Shown piece after piece: positions 53,264 to 63,251 of a stretch of DNA of 64,000 bases (position 1 is the first letter of the stretch; each line of letters starts with the position of its first letter). The position numbers and the translations under genes were made by a program. The stretch comes from Antonospora locustae (lineage: Eukaryota; Microsporidia). The notes beneath the pieces were generated by a model that was not told where the DNA came from, did not search any database, and was given only the letters and a program-made list of their open reading frames with translations. The stretch covers positions 62,001 through 126,000 of the forward strand of contig CM017456.1 in the NCBI GenBank assembly GCA_007674295.1. The letters are read 5' to 3'.

Positions 53264-56200
53264 CTAGATATCAAAAACGTTTGGCGTACCGGTTCTATAC
53301 TTCTGAAGAACATCGTCAAGACACGAGAAAACCGAAGTATCTGCCACGTCGTAGTCGCACATTGTCTTGACAATGTCTATTGATAGCCTCATGATGCCTT
53401 CGTGATTGCAGTTTTCCATGCATACTGGCTCGCCATTTATCACTTTCTTCATGCGAGATACCAGAATCTTTGAGATGGACAGAAGCAACGTCTTGCTTCT
53501 TATCTGCAGAAGCAGTCCAAAGTTTCTTCCAAGAAACCCAGAGATAAGCGGTAGTGACGCAGAACAGAGATTGAAGATCCAGACACAGTACTTCTGAATC
53601 TCCCTATCTCCAAAGGTGTCAGCTTTCATAAATAGGTAGATTAGCTTGTTATCAATGTTCTGTGATATTTCAGATTCCATGATGCAGGTGCCATGGTTTT
53701 TTCTAAAAAACTTTGATAATACGTTGGTATTGATTATCGTGGGTGAAGACATCATAAACTTTAGAAAGTTAGCTTTCTGGTTCAGAATATCCTTGAACTT
53801 TTCTTCTATTGAGTATGCCATGAACACATCTCTCCTCTTCACAAGCCTGTTTTCTCTGTTACCATGCGGTCCTTCTACATTTGAAGACGCAATGTGCAAC
53901 TTGTCTGAACATACAAACTCCATGTCTTCATTTTTCACCTTTGCACTGCTGTCGCTTTCTCTGCAGTGAAAGACCACCTTCTGAGATTCAACGCTGCAAG
54001 GTGTGTACTGTGCATCGCTTTCAATGTGGGTATCTTGCATTTCATCCTCCTTCACGGTGCGAATACAAGAATCATTACTCGTCAGATGAAATGCTGTATT
54101 TACCTTCTCGTACTTTTCAGAGCAAGGTAGCTGCGTCTGATCCTTGCTCTTGGCTATGCTTTTTTCAAGTGCGGGATTGTCGTCGCCATAACTAAATGTG
54201 CAAATTATCTCGCTCTTGGATACACAGATAATGAAATCAAACATATCCTGTATTGCTTGAAGCGCAATAATCAGATTGAAGGATGCTATGTCTTGTACTT
54301 TTTCGGTAAATCCAAGCACAAAAGACAACATTTCGCTGTCGTAGAACTCCTTGTTTTCCTTCAGAGAGCTCTCCAGAAAAGAAAAGAGGTTTTCTGTAGA
54401 CATGAATTGAGTGACAAACTTGAAACGCTCTTTGAGGCCGAGCTCTATCGATCTTTTTGCTAGAACAGCAAGGTTTTCCTCTCCAAACTCGGAAATATCA
54501 CATAAATTCACTCTGTGGCAGTTCTGCAGTGTAATGTCAAAGAAAATGTCAAGCACGAAGGGCGATCGAAGTCGAATATCCTTTGTGCACCTAACCATCT
54601 TTACAAAGTTGGAGTCCGACAGTCTTTCAGTGGATTTAATAAAGCCTAGATATATAGACTCGTAGTTCATAAGTATCTTTTTGTATGAGCTTCCGCTTAT
54701 GACCTTCATTATAGTGTACTTCTCGCTTGTCTTAAAATCAAGAATTCTATTGAAAACAAGGAAAGGCAGGGAAAGCGGGCTTGCTTTGAGGGAGTTTTCA
54801 GTAACACCGCTTTCTTTCTGTTTTTCAGCATCCGTACTTACGGAATTAAAGCCAAAAAGATCTTTTTCACAGTGAGGAAGAATGTCTCCTATGACATTGC
54901 AGTGTTTTGAAAACACCTCGAAAAAGAGAATAATCTTTCGTTTGTCCAGTCCAGGCGTTTCCAGCACGTCCTCTCCCAGGCGAAGTACCACGTTGTAAAC
55001 AACCTCGTCCAGACCTAGCATAGTACATAGCTCACACAGGAGATTAGTGCTGTTTCCTGGTATCTGCGTGTAGTTTCTGAGAACGATCTCTCTGTAAGCC
55101 TCTACAAAACACGATTTGCACATCTCTGTCTCATACTTAGTTGGCAATTGAAGGTCCGAACAGAGCGAGCAAAATACTCTGTAATGCTCTATAGAACACT
55201 CATTGTACTTAGCATATCGCAGAGGCATGTCCTTGATGGATGCATACGAATCTCTGAGAAGCTCGCTGCTGAGTTGCTGCGGCTCCAGGCTTGCCGCAAA
55301 TTGGCTGAAAGTAGGTCTTATATGAGCTGCTGGGTTGTGAAGCTGCGTGTTCAAAGCAACCAATGCATATATAAAGACAAACATAGCATCCTTTTGTGAA
55401 TCAGAACAGTATTTCTGCTTGATATTGCAAGTGGTGGTATTTTGAATGTCGTTGCATTCTTGCACAATGTTGCCTGCACATTCGGAGCCTGCATCTTTCT
55501 CCACAAGTACAGATCCCATGTCAACGGATTTGTCTCCATTCTCAGCACTAGCATGTTCACTTTTGCGTCTGCGTGCCCCTTCTTTGGCATCTTGCGATCC
55601 GTCTTCTGTGTATGGAGGAAGGTCTTCTACGATATGGTGCATTTGAGAATCCATTCCCCTAGCATTGTCTGTACTTTGGGCTCTTTCTGCATGCATTTTG
55701 CGCTGGCTGCTTGTAGACAATGCACTACTTGTGATGTCTACTTTTGCATAGTGCTCGAAGTACTGGCTCAGTCCAGCCTGGTCTCTGCAGTACTTTTCGT
55801 TAAACATCTCTATTATTCTGTATATAACTTGGCTCTCTCCAGGCAGAACAAAGGAACTGAGAAACAGTCTCAGAGCTTTTAGAGGTGTCAACGAACTAAA
55901 GTCAAAGGTACTAAGAAAAGCCCTCATGGCACCAGCACTCTTTTCCTTTGACAAAAAGCACCCTAGATTTACTAGATTGGTTTTTCTGCTGTATCGCAAA
56001 AACTTGAGTGTAAGAGTGTCGCAATTCTCTAGGCAACCCAAATTGTTGATGTCGACAAGTGCGTTTTTGAGTTTCTTAAAGTCTTTCTTCTTTACACAGA
56101 ACAAACACGTCTCTTTTTCATTTTTACAGGCACTAAGGAAGTCAATTACATGCTGAATTAGAACAGGACCATAGTGACGACTGAAGTAGCTGCTGCTTAC

Positions 56201-56968
56201 ACCACTTTCTAGCAGAAAATGCTTATCAATGTTTTGGTACAAAAAAGCCACGTTGGTAAAGACGGGTGTTTGCCTTAGAAACGTCAGGTCGTCGATTGTG
56301 GACAGACAGTAGCTTAAAATGTACATTGACTTGCTAAATGCTATCAGCATGGATGCTAGGTGAACCTCGCCGTTATTGACTAGATAGAAGCATAGTTCCA
56401 CAGCCTGCTCGTTCTCCAGAAAACCGCCAAACTTCGAAACGAATTCGTATAGAAACGGAAACTTCACGTAGCACCGCTCACTTAAAAACAACGAAAGAAA
56501 CCTCAGGTCCGTCAGAAGCTTTTCAAACAGCATATATATCATCTCCCTCACGGATTTCCTGATATAATTGTCAACACATGCAAAGTAGAACTTGTAGAAC
56601 ACATCGTCTCTACTTTCCTTTATTTTAAGCTCCTTTAAAAGTAAAATTATATCAAAGTAGACCAGCAAAACAACCTCAACATCCTTGTCTGACTTTGCAA
56701 ACTTCATGTCTAGTATTTTGTTGGCCAGCATCTCAAAGGTATTTTTAAGAACGCCATCTCTTTCCGCAGCCCTTATAATGACATCTCTGATCGCTTTCAG
56801 TATACCTGCAACCTCAGTATTGGAACACGTATTCAGAGCAAGCAGGTCACAAAACACGGAGCACACATCTGTGTCATGTCTTATTCCTTGAAGAATGCTG
56901 TCAATTTCGCTATTTTTGTATCTTTCAAGGGCAAGTAGCCTCAACATTGTTTGTTGGTCTGAACTCAT
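53264..56968 (-). CDS. SEC7-domain ARF-GEF (SEC7/GEA/BIG type)
   Basis: A 1234-residue protein. The SEC7 catalytic core is split in two: 'LRLFLSSFVLPGESQVIYRI' (about residue 365) with the catalytic Glu, and 'ALVALNTQLHNP' (about 540), separated by about 120 residues of Ser/Glu/Asp-rich insertion, where other ARF-GEFs have about ten. Flanking regions are helical repeats (HUS/DCB-like upstream, HDS-like downstream). It would activate Arf at Golgi membranes. ATG at 56968 directly follows CCC. Confidence 0.85.
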   Translation of the reverse strand: MSSDQQTMLRLLALERYKNSEIDSILQGIRHDTDVCSVFCDLLALNTCSNTEVAGILKAIRDVIIRAAERDGVLKNTFEMLANKILDMKFAKSDKDVEVVLLVYFDIILLLKELKIKESRDDVFYKFYFACVDNYIRKSVREMIYMLFEKLLTDLRFLSLFLSERCYVKFPFLYEFVSKFGGFLENEQAVELCFYLVNNGEVHLASMLIAFSKSMYILSYCLSTIDDLTFLRQTPVFTNVAFLYQNIDKHFLLESGVSSSYFSRHYGPVLIQHVIDFLSACKNEKETCLFCVKKKDFKKLKNALVDINNLGCLENCDTLTLKFLRYSRKTNLVNLGCFLSKEKSAGAMRAFLSTFDFSSLTPLKALRLFLSSFVLPGESQVIYRIIEMFNEKYCRDQAGLSQYFEHYAKVDITSSALSTSSQRKMHAERAQSTDNARGMDSQMHHIVEDLPPYTEDGSQDAKEGARRRKSEHASAENGDKSVDMGSVLVEKDAGSECAGNIVQECNDIQNTTTCNIKQKYCSDSQKDAMFVFIYALVALNTQLHNPAAHIRPTFSQFAASLEPQQLSSELLRDSYASIKDMPLRYAKYNECSIEHYRVFCSLCSDLQLPTKYETEMCKSCFVEAYREIVLRNYTQIPGNSTNLLCELCTMLGLDEVVYNVVLRLGEDVLETPGLDKRKIILFFEVFSKHCNVIGDILPHCEKDLFGFNSVSTDAEKQKESGVTENSLKASPLSLPFLVFNRILDFKTSEKYTIMKVISGSSYKKILMNYESIYLGFIKSTERLSDSNFVKMVRCTKDIRLRSPFVLDIFFDITLQNCHRVNLCDISEFGEENLAVLAKRSIELGLKERFKFVTQFMSTENLFSFLESSLKENKEFYDSEMLSFVLGFTEKVQDIASFNLIIALQAIQDMFDFIICVSKSEIICTFSYGDDNPALEKSIAKSKDQTQLPCSEKYEKVNTAFHLTSNDSCIRTVKEDEMQDTHIESDAQYTPCSVESQKVVFHCRESDSSAKVKNEDMEFVCSDKLHIASSNVEGPHGNRENRLVKRRDVFMAYSIEEKFKDILNQKANFLKFMMSSPTIINTNVLSKFFRKNHGTCIMESEISQNIDNKLIYLFMKADTFGDREIQKYCVWIFNLCSASLPLISGFLGRNFGLLLQIRSKTLLLSISKILVSRMKKVINGEPVCMENCNHEGIMRLSIDIVKTMCDYDVADTSVFSCLDDVLQKYRTGTPNVFDI

Positions 56969-57337
56969 GGGTAACATTTCTTATGTTTGATGGTCACAAA
57001 GAAGGCATTGGAGCTTTTCGATGTCACCAAGAGGGTCTTCTGTGCATGCCAACCTGTTGCTTTGCCTACAGAAATAGTATGCTCTTGCTCTAAAGTTAAA
57101 ATGCGCTCCTCAGAAAAACTTCATAATCACGTGTATCAGCGAGATTCCCAATTTGTTCATCACAAGAGCTATTGATAACTGTTATTCAGTGCCTGCAGTC
57201 TACTTTGTGTTGGCAAAGCAATCTGCATACATTGCTGTCTAGCAAATTGTATTCTGGCGCTTTGGAGTGAAGAGCACACTAGTTATTCTCACCAGAGCTG
57301 TGTCTGGGGTAGGAAACACCACAACCCTTTTGGTTTG
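56969..57337 (+). other. Divergent intergenic region between SEC7 and POL2
   Basis: A 61-codon plus-strand ORF at 56990-57175 with two C-x-C pairs is present, but it starts 21 bases from the divergent SEC7 ATG and has no promoter space. I consider it unsupported. Confidence 0.3.
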
Positions 57338-60300
57338 ATGGACGACGAGCAGGAGAGTTTGCTGATTAGGCAGTTTGGATACACACCGTATTACGAGTCA
57401 GAGCAGCGCAGGGGATGGCTGCTAAATTACCAGATCACCAACGACACAACAAGCGCCCTGTTCTCTCGACTGTACTTTATAGACGAAAAGGGCGGGTTTA
57501 CATGCACAGTTCCCTACTTTCCGTCCTTTGTGGTCGAGGCAAGCAGAATCGACATGGTCGAGGAGTATTTGAAAAAAAGGTTTGAGGGCGTGTATCTGAC
57601 TGAGGTTGTGGAAAGAATAGACATGTCAACATTTAACCATCTGAATACACCAAAAAAAACATTCATAAAGATATACTTCTACACCGAGAACGCATTTTCA
57701 AAGTGTCTCGCTGAGATTAGAAACATTTTACGCAAGAGGAAGGGAGCAGATGCCGATGAGACAATATACAACGACTTCTTGTCTGAAGACATAGTCCAGC
57801 GGAGCAATGTGGAGGCACTAATAACAGGCATATACGAGCATGACATATCGTTTGAGATATCTGTGCTCATTGACATAGGTCTCAGATGTGGAAACTGGTA
57901 TCTTGTCAGGTACGAGGAGGAGACATATTTTTTCAGCAAAGAGGAAAGCATGGCAGACTATCCAGACATGCGTGTGTTTGCTTTTGACATTGAAACAACA
58001 AAAAAGCCCCTAAAGTTTCCAAACCCGGAGTACGATGAGATAATGATGGTGTCCGCCATGTGCAACTGCCAAGGATATCTGATTGTGAACAGGGCCATCG
58101 TCTCGGAGGACATCGATGACTTTGAGTATTCACCCAGCAACGAAATAAAGGGGTGCTTCAGAATATACAACGAACCCAACGAAGAATCCCTCATCATTCG
58201 GTTCTACGAGCTTTTTCAGAGCTTTCGGCCAAATCTCGTGACCACATACAACGGATCATTGTTTGACTTCCCCTTTGTCGAGAAACGAACAGCGAAATAC
58301 AATCTCAACCTTTCGGATCTAACAGGCTTTGTCAGCCTTGATGACACTTTTTCGTCGCCGTTCATAGTGCATCTTGACTGCTACAAGTGGGTGAGGCGAG
58401 ACTCGTACCTGCCAATGGGCTCACAGGGTCTGAAGAGCGTGGCAAAGATCAAACTTGGATACTTTCCTGACGAGATTGATCCTGAGATGATGATGGAGTA
58501 TGCCTTGCACAATCCGCACAAGCTTGCGTCGTACTCTGTCTCAGACGCAGTGGCAACATACCACCTTTTTGTTAAGTATGTGAAGCCGTTTATATTTTCT
58601 CTGTGTACGCTGATTCCATACAGCCCTGTTTCTGTCTTGAGTAAAGGGTCCGGGACTCTGTGCGAAGCATTATTGATTGCAGAGGCATTTAGAACAGGCA
58701 TTCTCATTCCAGATAAAAAGAAAGAAAGCAGCCTCAAAAGCTACAAGGGACATGTTGTAGAAAGCACCAGCTATGTGGGCGGCCATGTAGAATGTCTGAG
58801 GACAGGAATCTTTAGGTCAGACTTTATGTACAGGTTTAGAATCAATGTTAGTGCCCTAAGGAGGCTGCATGTAGATGGTGTGATTACACAAAAGCAGCTC
58901 AGCAGCATCGAAACCATGCTAGGTGTCAGAGATCAGATAGACGGGATTCAGTTTGGAGAGAGCAAGCATGACAAAGAAACGGAGTTCGACGAGTACCTGA
59001 CAATAGAAGACAGGCCTGTCATATACCATCTTGATGTTGGTGCTATGTATCCAAACATCATTTTGACAAACAGACTGCAGCCAGTATCAATAAAGACTGA
59101 GGAAGACTGCATGCGCTGCGACTACTGGTCAGACAGAGTCTGCCAGAGAAGAATGGATTGGGAGCTCAGGACAGAGTACTATCCGCCAACAAAGGAGGAG
59201 GTTGCAATGATCAGGAGGCAGCTTGAAAAGGAGTATTTTGTGCCCAGCAGCATTCGCACCACAGACAACACAAGATACACTAGATACAGAGGCTGCGACG
59301 GATATGCGTCACTCGAGAATGATGTAGAAAGAAAAATAAAGTTTGAGAAGCTAAGCAGACATGAGCAAGATGCTGTTTTGAAAAAGAGACTGGCAAGGTA
59401 CTCTCAAAAAATATACCGGAGATCTTATGTGGTTGAAACTACAACACAAAACAACATAATTTGCCAGCGGGAAATACCTTTCTACCTGGACACGGTTCTG
59501 AAGTTCAGAGATCAGCGATACAACTACAAAAAGCTCAGCAAGATAGAGTCTCCGTTCAGGCACATCTACGAGTCGCTACAAATTGCGCACAAAGTCATTC
59601 TCAACTCATTCTATGGATATACAATGCGCAGAGGAAGCAGATGGTACTCTATGGAGATGGCGGCGATTGTATGCCACAGCGGAAAGAACATTATAATGGA
59701 GGCAAGGAGGTTCGTAGAGCAGGTGGGAATTGCCCTCGAAGTGGACACAGATGGTATATGGTGTATGCTTCCATCTTTGTTTCCAATAGAAATGGATGGC
59801 ACTAACATTTTTGTTATGATGTTGAACAAGGTAGTCGCAAACAAGTTCACAAACCACCAGTACCAGGTTGAGGACACAAGTACCTACGAGAATCTGCTGT
59901 ATGAGAGGAAATGTGGAAATGCAGCAGAAGCTGCAAAAACAACATGCGCAACAGGAGAGCCTGCCTATAAGAACAAAATCAAGCGCAATGAAGAAGAATG
60001 CTCAGACAAAAATGATGCAGAAAGATCGCATGCTGGAAATACAATCAGAAAGAAATACAAAGTGATGAGCTACAACTCCATTTTTTTTGAGATTGATGGG
60101 CCATATAAAGCAATAGTCCTTCCTGCATCGGTTGAGGAGAACAAGCTGACAAAGAAGAAGTATGTTGTATTTAACTTTGACGACAAGATCTCGGAGATAA
60201 AGGGGTTTGAAACAAAAAGAAGAGGAGAGCTGAACTTTATTAAAAAATTCCAGGAAGACCTCTTTCGTAAGTTCATTGATGGCGAGAGCCTGGAGTCGTG

Positions 60301-63067
60301 TTACAAAATACTGGGAGATGTGGCAAACTACTGGCTGGACATAATTCAGTGCAAGGCGGAGGGCCTCAACGATGAGGAGATATTTTACCTGTTTTCAGAG
60401 TCAAAGAACATGGCAAAGAGCTTTAATGCATATGAGGGAAGAAAGGCTCTGAACACTTGTACTGCAGAAAAAATCGCAGAGCTTGGTGTAGACATGGAGC
60501 CTGGCATGAAGTGCGAGTTCATCATAAGCGCGTATCCTGAGAGTGAGCCTGTTGTCTTACGAGCAATTCCAACGAGCGTGTTTCGTATAGAAAAGGAAAG
60601 AATGAAGATATTTCTCAGAAAGTGGCTTAGAAGAGACGTCACAGATGTCAGACAAATTCTTGATTGGGGGTATTACGAGGAGAGGTTCAGAACTGTGGTG
60701 CAGAAGCTGGTGTGCATACCAGCTAATGCACAGGGTGTGCAAAACCCAGTGGCAAGAATTGAATTGCCTAAGTGGACTCGCCACGGGGCACAGGTAGAAA
60801 CAATGGAACAGTGGTTTGTTGCAGGCTCGAAGGAGCCGCAGAGAAATGGCCTTGTCTTACCAAGAGATATTGAGGAGGCTCCCACTAAAAGACCATGTCC
60901 TGACACCCCTCATGGAGACTATTACAGCTATCTGAGTACGAAGAAACAGGAGTGGATGCTTGGATTGAAGGGCCAGGAAAAGTCCACACATGTGGAACTG
61001 CTAGAGATTGACTCTGAAGGACATCAAGTGTGGTTTAAACAAAACAACCTGCTTGGTTCTAGACCACTTGTATTCAGGTGCGAATACTTTTTGATACCTA
61101 TACACACCACGCCTGTAAACAGACGGGGTGGCGGGTGCGATGCCCCCATTCAAGACAACAATTTCTGTGCAGAAATGGAAAGTGACTACATGGAGATAAA
61201 TGGCAAGCATCTTGTAAGGAAAAAGCTGTATATGGCGAACACAACAAACCCTGTTTTTGTGTATCTGTCCTTTGTGCACATAGATCATCCAGGATTCATT
61301 TTATACGAGGAAAACACATACAAGCTTATCTACGAAAATCCAAGAATCTTCTCTTCGCGCACGCAATGCCTGTTTGTGACAGCCTTTTCCTTCAAAAAGA
61401 CGGTTTTTTACGCAATAACCAATGAAGAACACAACATATTTTATTTGGAGGGAAGGGACACACAGTACACGAGCAGCGTGCACAACATACGCCACACTGA
61501 CGATATATGCAAGGTTCTCAACGCATACTCGTCTACACATATTCTTGTGCACAACGGCTCATTTAACAAGCCGTACAAAGGTCTTACATACAATTTGAGG
61601 ATGGCCAGTCCGTTACCTCTCGCTGGATTTAGCCAGCTTTTGGAGTATCAGGTAAAGCTAAATGTACAAATGAAAAAAAGATACGAATTCATGGACATGC
61701 TGAGCATATACACACAGGTGCCTCTCGCCAACGTCGATGAAAACATTCTAGACCATATGTATTTCAGAATTCTGAAGGATAGAAATATTCTGTGTATCGA
61801 TAAGAGCTGGAATGCAGGATGCGAAGACACACCAATCGGTAATGCTGTGAATAGTTGCAGCGTGCAGGAAGCTCCATACACAGACAGGGCTGTCGTTCAA
61901 GGGCCTCTTGAGCCACTCTCAAACCTAAAGGTGCTGAAGGATAGCTACTGTGTGCCTGGATACTACAACGCTTTGTGCATTGACATTGAGTGCATTGGAT
62001 CACTTGTACTGGGTGTTCTGGAGCACGAATTTGTTTTGGGAAAGGACTCCTTGTACGACGGAGTCAAGAGAAATGATTTTAGGGCTCTTTTTTCCCTTTT
62101 TCGAAGGTTGTATGTTGACTCGGCAGAGAACAGCAGCGCCATGTACCTGCTGAAAGGCGCTGAAAGATGGGTAAGGTCGTCAAGGCTCACGAGAAGCCTC
62201 CTTCCCGTGCTGAGCTTGTTAAAAACAAGATATCTTATAGGGCTGGTCAATGTTCTGAAAGGGCTGAAAATTGATATTGTAGCCGTCAACAAGGACATCA
62301 TATGCCTAAAGTTGGGAAAAAAATGGATGCTAACATACCTTGAGGAGAAAATTAGAGAAAGCGAGGGTTACTCTATGGTAAGGCTGGGCATTGTGAGAAT
62401 GTACAAGAAGCTGATATATGTGTCGCCTGTTGAGTGGTTCTTCATCGAGGACAAGAACACAGGGGTTTGTGGATCTCACAAGAACCATGACGAAGAAGAC
62501 AAGGATGGCGGTCTCTGTGATGAAGCTGGAATCGGTACTGAATGCAGAATTATGTGCTTTTCGCGTGACAAGGTTCCCTTTGACTTTTTGCGGCAGTACT
62601 TCTGCGGCCAGAAAATATCTCCAAATTACTTTTATTCGCTAGCAATTAGAAAGGCAGTTTCAAGCGATAGCATTGTCCTCATGCTAAAAATCATGGAGTT
62701 GAGAGAGGATTGCTCTGTGCTGAGAGCTAACAGTTTCAGGCTGATGAAGATGTCAGAGTTTGAAAGGAAGAATAGAGTTATCACCAGAGACATCATATGC
62801 AGAAAGTGTGGTTTTGATAACGTTTTCAGAGTCGGCATGCTCAACATGTGTTACAAGTGTTTTAGAAGATTCACTGTAGAGGAGACTGAGGAGGTTCTAA
62901 TGGAAATTGTGCGTGAGATGTCATCCCAGTGCACCTGCTCCACCACACTCTCTGTATGTAGATGCTTTTTACAGCGACGAGATGATTGGATGGCGCTACA
63001 AAACGGATGCAAAACAAGCAGGTACGAGCGATTTCTACGTGGGTTTGCACCCATGTACGAGGAGTAG
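57338..63067 (+). CDS. POL2: DNA polymerase epsilon catalytic subunit POL2
   Basis: A 1909-residue B-family polymerase. Exonuclease motif FDIETT (Asp217, Glu219), polymerase motif A 'HLDVGAMYPN' (Asp566), motif B 'ILNSFYGYTM' and motif C DTDG (Asp803, Asp805) are intact. The inactive second polymerase module follows, and C-terminal zinc modules CysA ('CRKCGFDN...MCYKC') and CysB ('CSTTLSVCRC') end the protein. It replicates the leading strand. It is about 300 residues shorter than yeast POL2 (2222). ATG follows CCCTTTTGGTTTG. Confidence 0.97.
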   Translation: MDDEQESLLIRQFGYTPYYESEQRRGWLLNYQITNDTTSALFSRLYFIDEKGGFTCTVPYFPSFVVEASRIDMVEEYLKKRFEGVYLTEVVERIDMSTFNHLNTPKKTFIKIYFYTENAFSKCLAEIRNILRKRKGADADETIYNDFLSEDIVQRSNVEALITGIYEHDISFEISVLIDIGLRCGNWYLVRYEEETYFFSKEESMADYPDMRVFAFDIETTKKPLKFPNPEYDEIMMVSAMCNCQGYLIVNRAIVSEDIDDFEYSPSNEIKGCFRIYNEPNEESLIIRFYELFQSFRPNLVTTYNGSLFDFPFVEKRTAKYNLNLSDLTGFVSLDDTFSSPFIVHLDCYKWVRRDSYLPMGSQGLKSVAKIKLGYFPDEIDPEMMMEYALHNPHKLASYSVSDAVATYHLFVKYVKPFIFSLCTLIPYSPVSVLSKGSGTLCEALLIAEAFRTGILIPDKKKESSLKSYKGHVVESTSYVGGHVECLRTGIFRSDFMYRFRINVSALRRLHVDGVITQKQLSSIETMLGVRDQIDGIQFGESKHDKETEFDEYLTIEDRPVIYHLDVGAMYPNIILTNRLQPVSIKTEEDCMRCDYWSDRVCQRRMDWELRTEYYPPTKEEVAMIRRQLEKEYFVPSSIRTTDNTRYTRYRGCDGYASLENDVERKIKFEKLSRHEQDAVLKKRLARYSQKIYRRSYVVETTTQNNIICQREIPFYLDTVLKFRDQRYNYKKLSKIESPFRHIYESLQIAHKVILNSFYGYTMRRGSRWYSMEMAAIVCHSGKNIIMEARRFVEQVGIALEVDTDGIWCMLPSLFPIEMDGTNIFVMMLNKVVANKFTNHQYQVEDTSTYENLLYERKCGNAAEAAKTTCATGEPAYKNKIKRNEEECSDKNDAERSHAGNTIRKKYKVMSYNSIFFEIDGPYKAIVLPASVEENKLTKKKYVVFNFDDKISEIKGFETKRRGELNFIKKFQEDLFRKFIDGESLESCYKILGDVANYWLDIIQCKAEGLNDEEIFYLFSESKNMAKSFNAYEGRKALNTCTAEKIAELGVDMEPGMKCEFIISAYPESEPVVLRAIPTSVFRIEKERMKIFLRKWLRRDVTDVRQILDWGYYEERFRTVVQKLVCIPANAQGVQNPVARIELPKWTRHGAQVETMEQWFVAGSKEPQRNGLVLPRDIEEAPTKRPCPDTPHGDYYSYLSTKKQEWMLGLKGQEKSTHVELLEIDSEGHQVWFKQNNLLGSRPLVFRCEYFLIPIHTTPVNRRGGGCDAPIQDNNFCAEMESDYMEINGKHLVRKKLYMANTTNPVFVYLSFVHIDHPGFILYEENTYKLIYENPRIFSSRTQCLFVTAFSFKKTVFYAITNEEHNIFYLEGRDTQYTSSVHNIRHTDDICKVLNAYSSTHILVHNGSFNKPYKGLTYNLRMASPLPLAGFSQLLEYQVKLNVQMKKRYEFMDMLSIYTQVPLANVDENILDHMYFRILKDRNILCIDKSWNAGCEDTPIGNAVNSCSVQEAPYTDRAVVQGPLEPLSNLKVLKDSYCVPGYYNALCIDIECIGSLVLGVLEHEFVLGKDSLYDGVKRNDFRALFSLFRRLYVDSAENSSAMYLLKGAERWVRSSRLTRSLLPVLSLLKTRYLIGLVNVLKGLKIDIVAVNKDIICLKLGKKWMLTYLEEKIRESEGYSMVRLGIVRMYKKLIYVSPVEWFFIEDKNTGVCGSHKNHDEEDKDGGLCDEAGIGTECRIMCFSRDKVPFDFLRQYFCGQKISPNYFYSLAIRKAVSSDSIVLMLKIMELREDCSVLRANSFRLMKMSEFERKNRVITRDIICRKCGFDNVFRVGMLNMCYKCFRRFTVEETEEVLMEIVREMSSQCTCSTTLSVCRCFLQRRDDWMALQNGCKTSRYERFLRGFAPMYEE

Positions 63068-63251
63068 CACCGCTCCATGTGGCTGGCATTGAAATCGTAT
63101 TTTAGACGATCTGCATGAAGGCAATGTCAAACCTAGACTGTTTCCGCGTTCGCCGAGGCTGTACTCTTGTGGCAGCTTTCTATGCACAATGCATGTACCA
63201 CAAGCAACTAAGCCCCAGTCCTATATTGCAAGCTATGAGACCCACACAACG

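Noticed and set aside
56990..57175. 61-codon ORF with C-x-C pairs upstream of POL2
   Set aside because: Starts 21 bases from the divergent SEC7 start, with no promoter or C-run context.
57338..63067. Numerous ORFs of 65-120 codons antisense or out of frame within POL2
   Set aside because: Shadows of a strongly conserved 1909-codon gene.
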